From IMG/VR virus record IMGVR_UViG_3300043436_001096, positions 1-36,961 of that record: 36,961 bases of DNA; one strand, written 5' to 3'. A program made the translations under genes and the position numbers. Positions 36,833 to 36,961 of this stretch are shown here, one piece after another; the first letter of the stretch is position 1; every line of letters begins with the position of its first letter. This DNA comes from a virus. The notes beneath the pieces are model-generated. The model saw nothing but the letters and a program-made list of their open reading frames with translations. It was not told the origin of the DNA and made no database searches.

Positions 36833-36961
36833 ATCATTCCCCTTGTATCCATTTAATTGCATCATCATGTGACGTAAAATACCGCCACATTTCCGTACTA
36901 GTTTCTCTCATTGCTTCTTGTCCTCTAAGCAATAAGACTATCATTGGTGCTATTTGTAATG
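36823..36961. repeat. terminal direct repeat, right copy
   Basis: Same 139 bases as positions 1-139 except C at 36835 in place of T at 13. The change turns the stop of the 156-aa gene from TAA into TGA and leaves both proteins intact. Confidence 0.9.

Overview
The window is the assembled genome of a tailed phage with a short, podovirus-type tail. The first 139 bases recur as the last 139 with one mismatch, so it is a circular or terminally redundant genome of about 36.8 kb. A spanin pair (Rz with Rz1 nested inside it) points to a Gram-negative host. The similarity of many small proteins to phage genes I remember from freshwater Burkholderiales suggests a betaproteobacterium, but that is recall and was not searched. 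I see no integrase, DNA or RNA polymerase, helicase or tRNA gene, so the phage is probably lytic and relies on the host replisome and RNA polymerase.

Layout. Everything from about 17.6 kb down to 0.01 kb, and across the join from 36.8 kb down to 28.8 kb, is leftward (minus strand). It runs terminase small and large subunits; a cluster of small proteins; portal; scaffold; major capsid protein (SU10-like, DUF5309); a glycosyltransferase; adaptor; a set of fibre proteins (glycine-rich adhesin, tryptophan-decad protein, predicted seven-bladed propeller); a small membrane protein; and a P22 gp10-like nozzle protein. Across the join come three large internal or ejection proteins (one with an N-terminal lytic transglycosylase), a group of tiny membrane proteins and lipoproteins, and the lysis genes (holin-like protein, Rz/Rz1, GH19 endolysin). 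A short leftward pair, a HExxH protein and a metallophosphoesterase, follows behind its own promoter-like site.

The early and middle region (17.6-27.3 kb) has three blocks. A rightward operon (18.28-20.27 kb) holds small unknown proteins and a GP88-family protein and ends at a good terminator. A leftward operon (25.1-20.7 kb) carries two winged-helix or DNA-binding proteins, a DUF1376 replication protein, an overlapping cytosine-methyltransferase gene pair, a PD-(D/E)XK nuclease, a SAM methyltransferase and an HNH endonuclease. A rightward operon (25.33-27.30 kb) carries an ERF annealing protein, an SSB-like protein, a winged-helix protein and MazG. Genes are packed with ATGA, TTGA or GTGA overlaps, and several start at TTG or GTG.

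The most striking observation is at 22.56-23.38 kb. A C5-cytosine methyltransferase and a second gene in another frame start 4 nt apart behind one ribosome binding site, and both run into a run of 15 G (22866-22880, C on the plus strand). In this assembly both are broken at the tract. The same one-base change in tract length restores both: the methyltransferase regains its motif X end and the partner regains its own C-terminus. This could be a phase-variable, doubly coding switch or a homopolymer assembly error. Other points of note are a palindrome, AGGGTAAACCCT, repeated only in early-region gaps; an iteron-like array between convergent operons; a terminator whose U-tract touches the next start codon; and a long structured leader RNA at 26405-26460.
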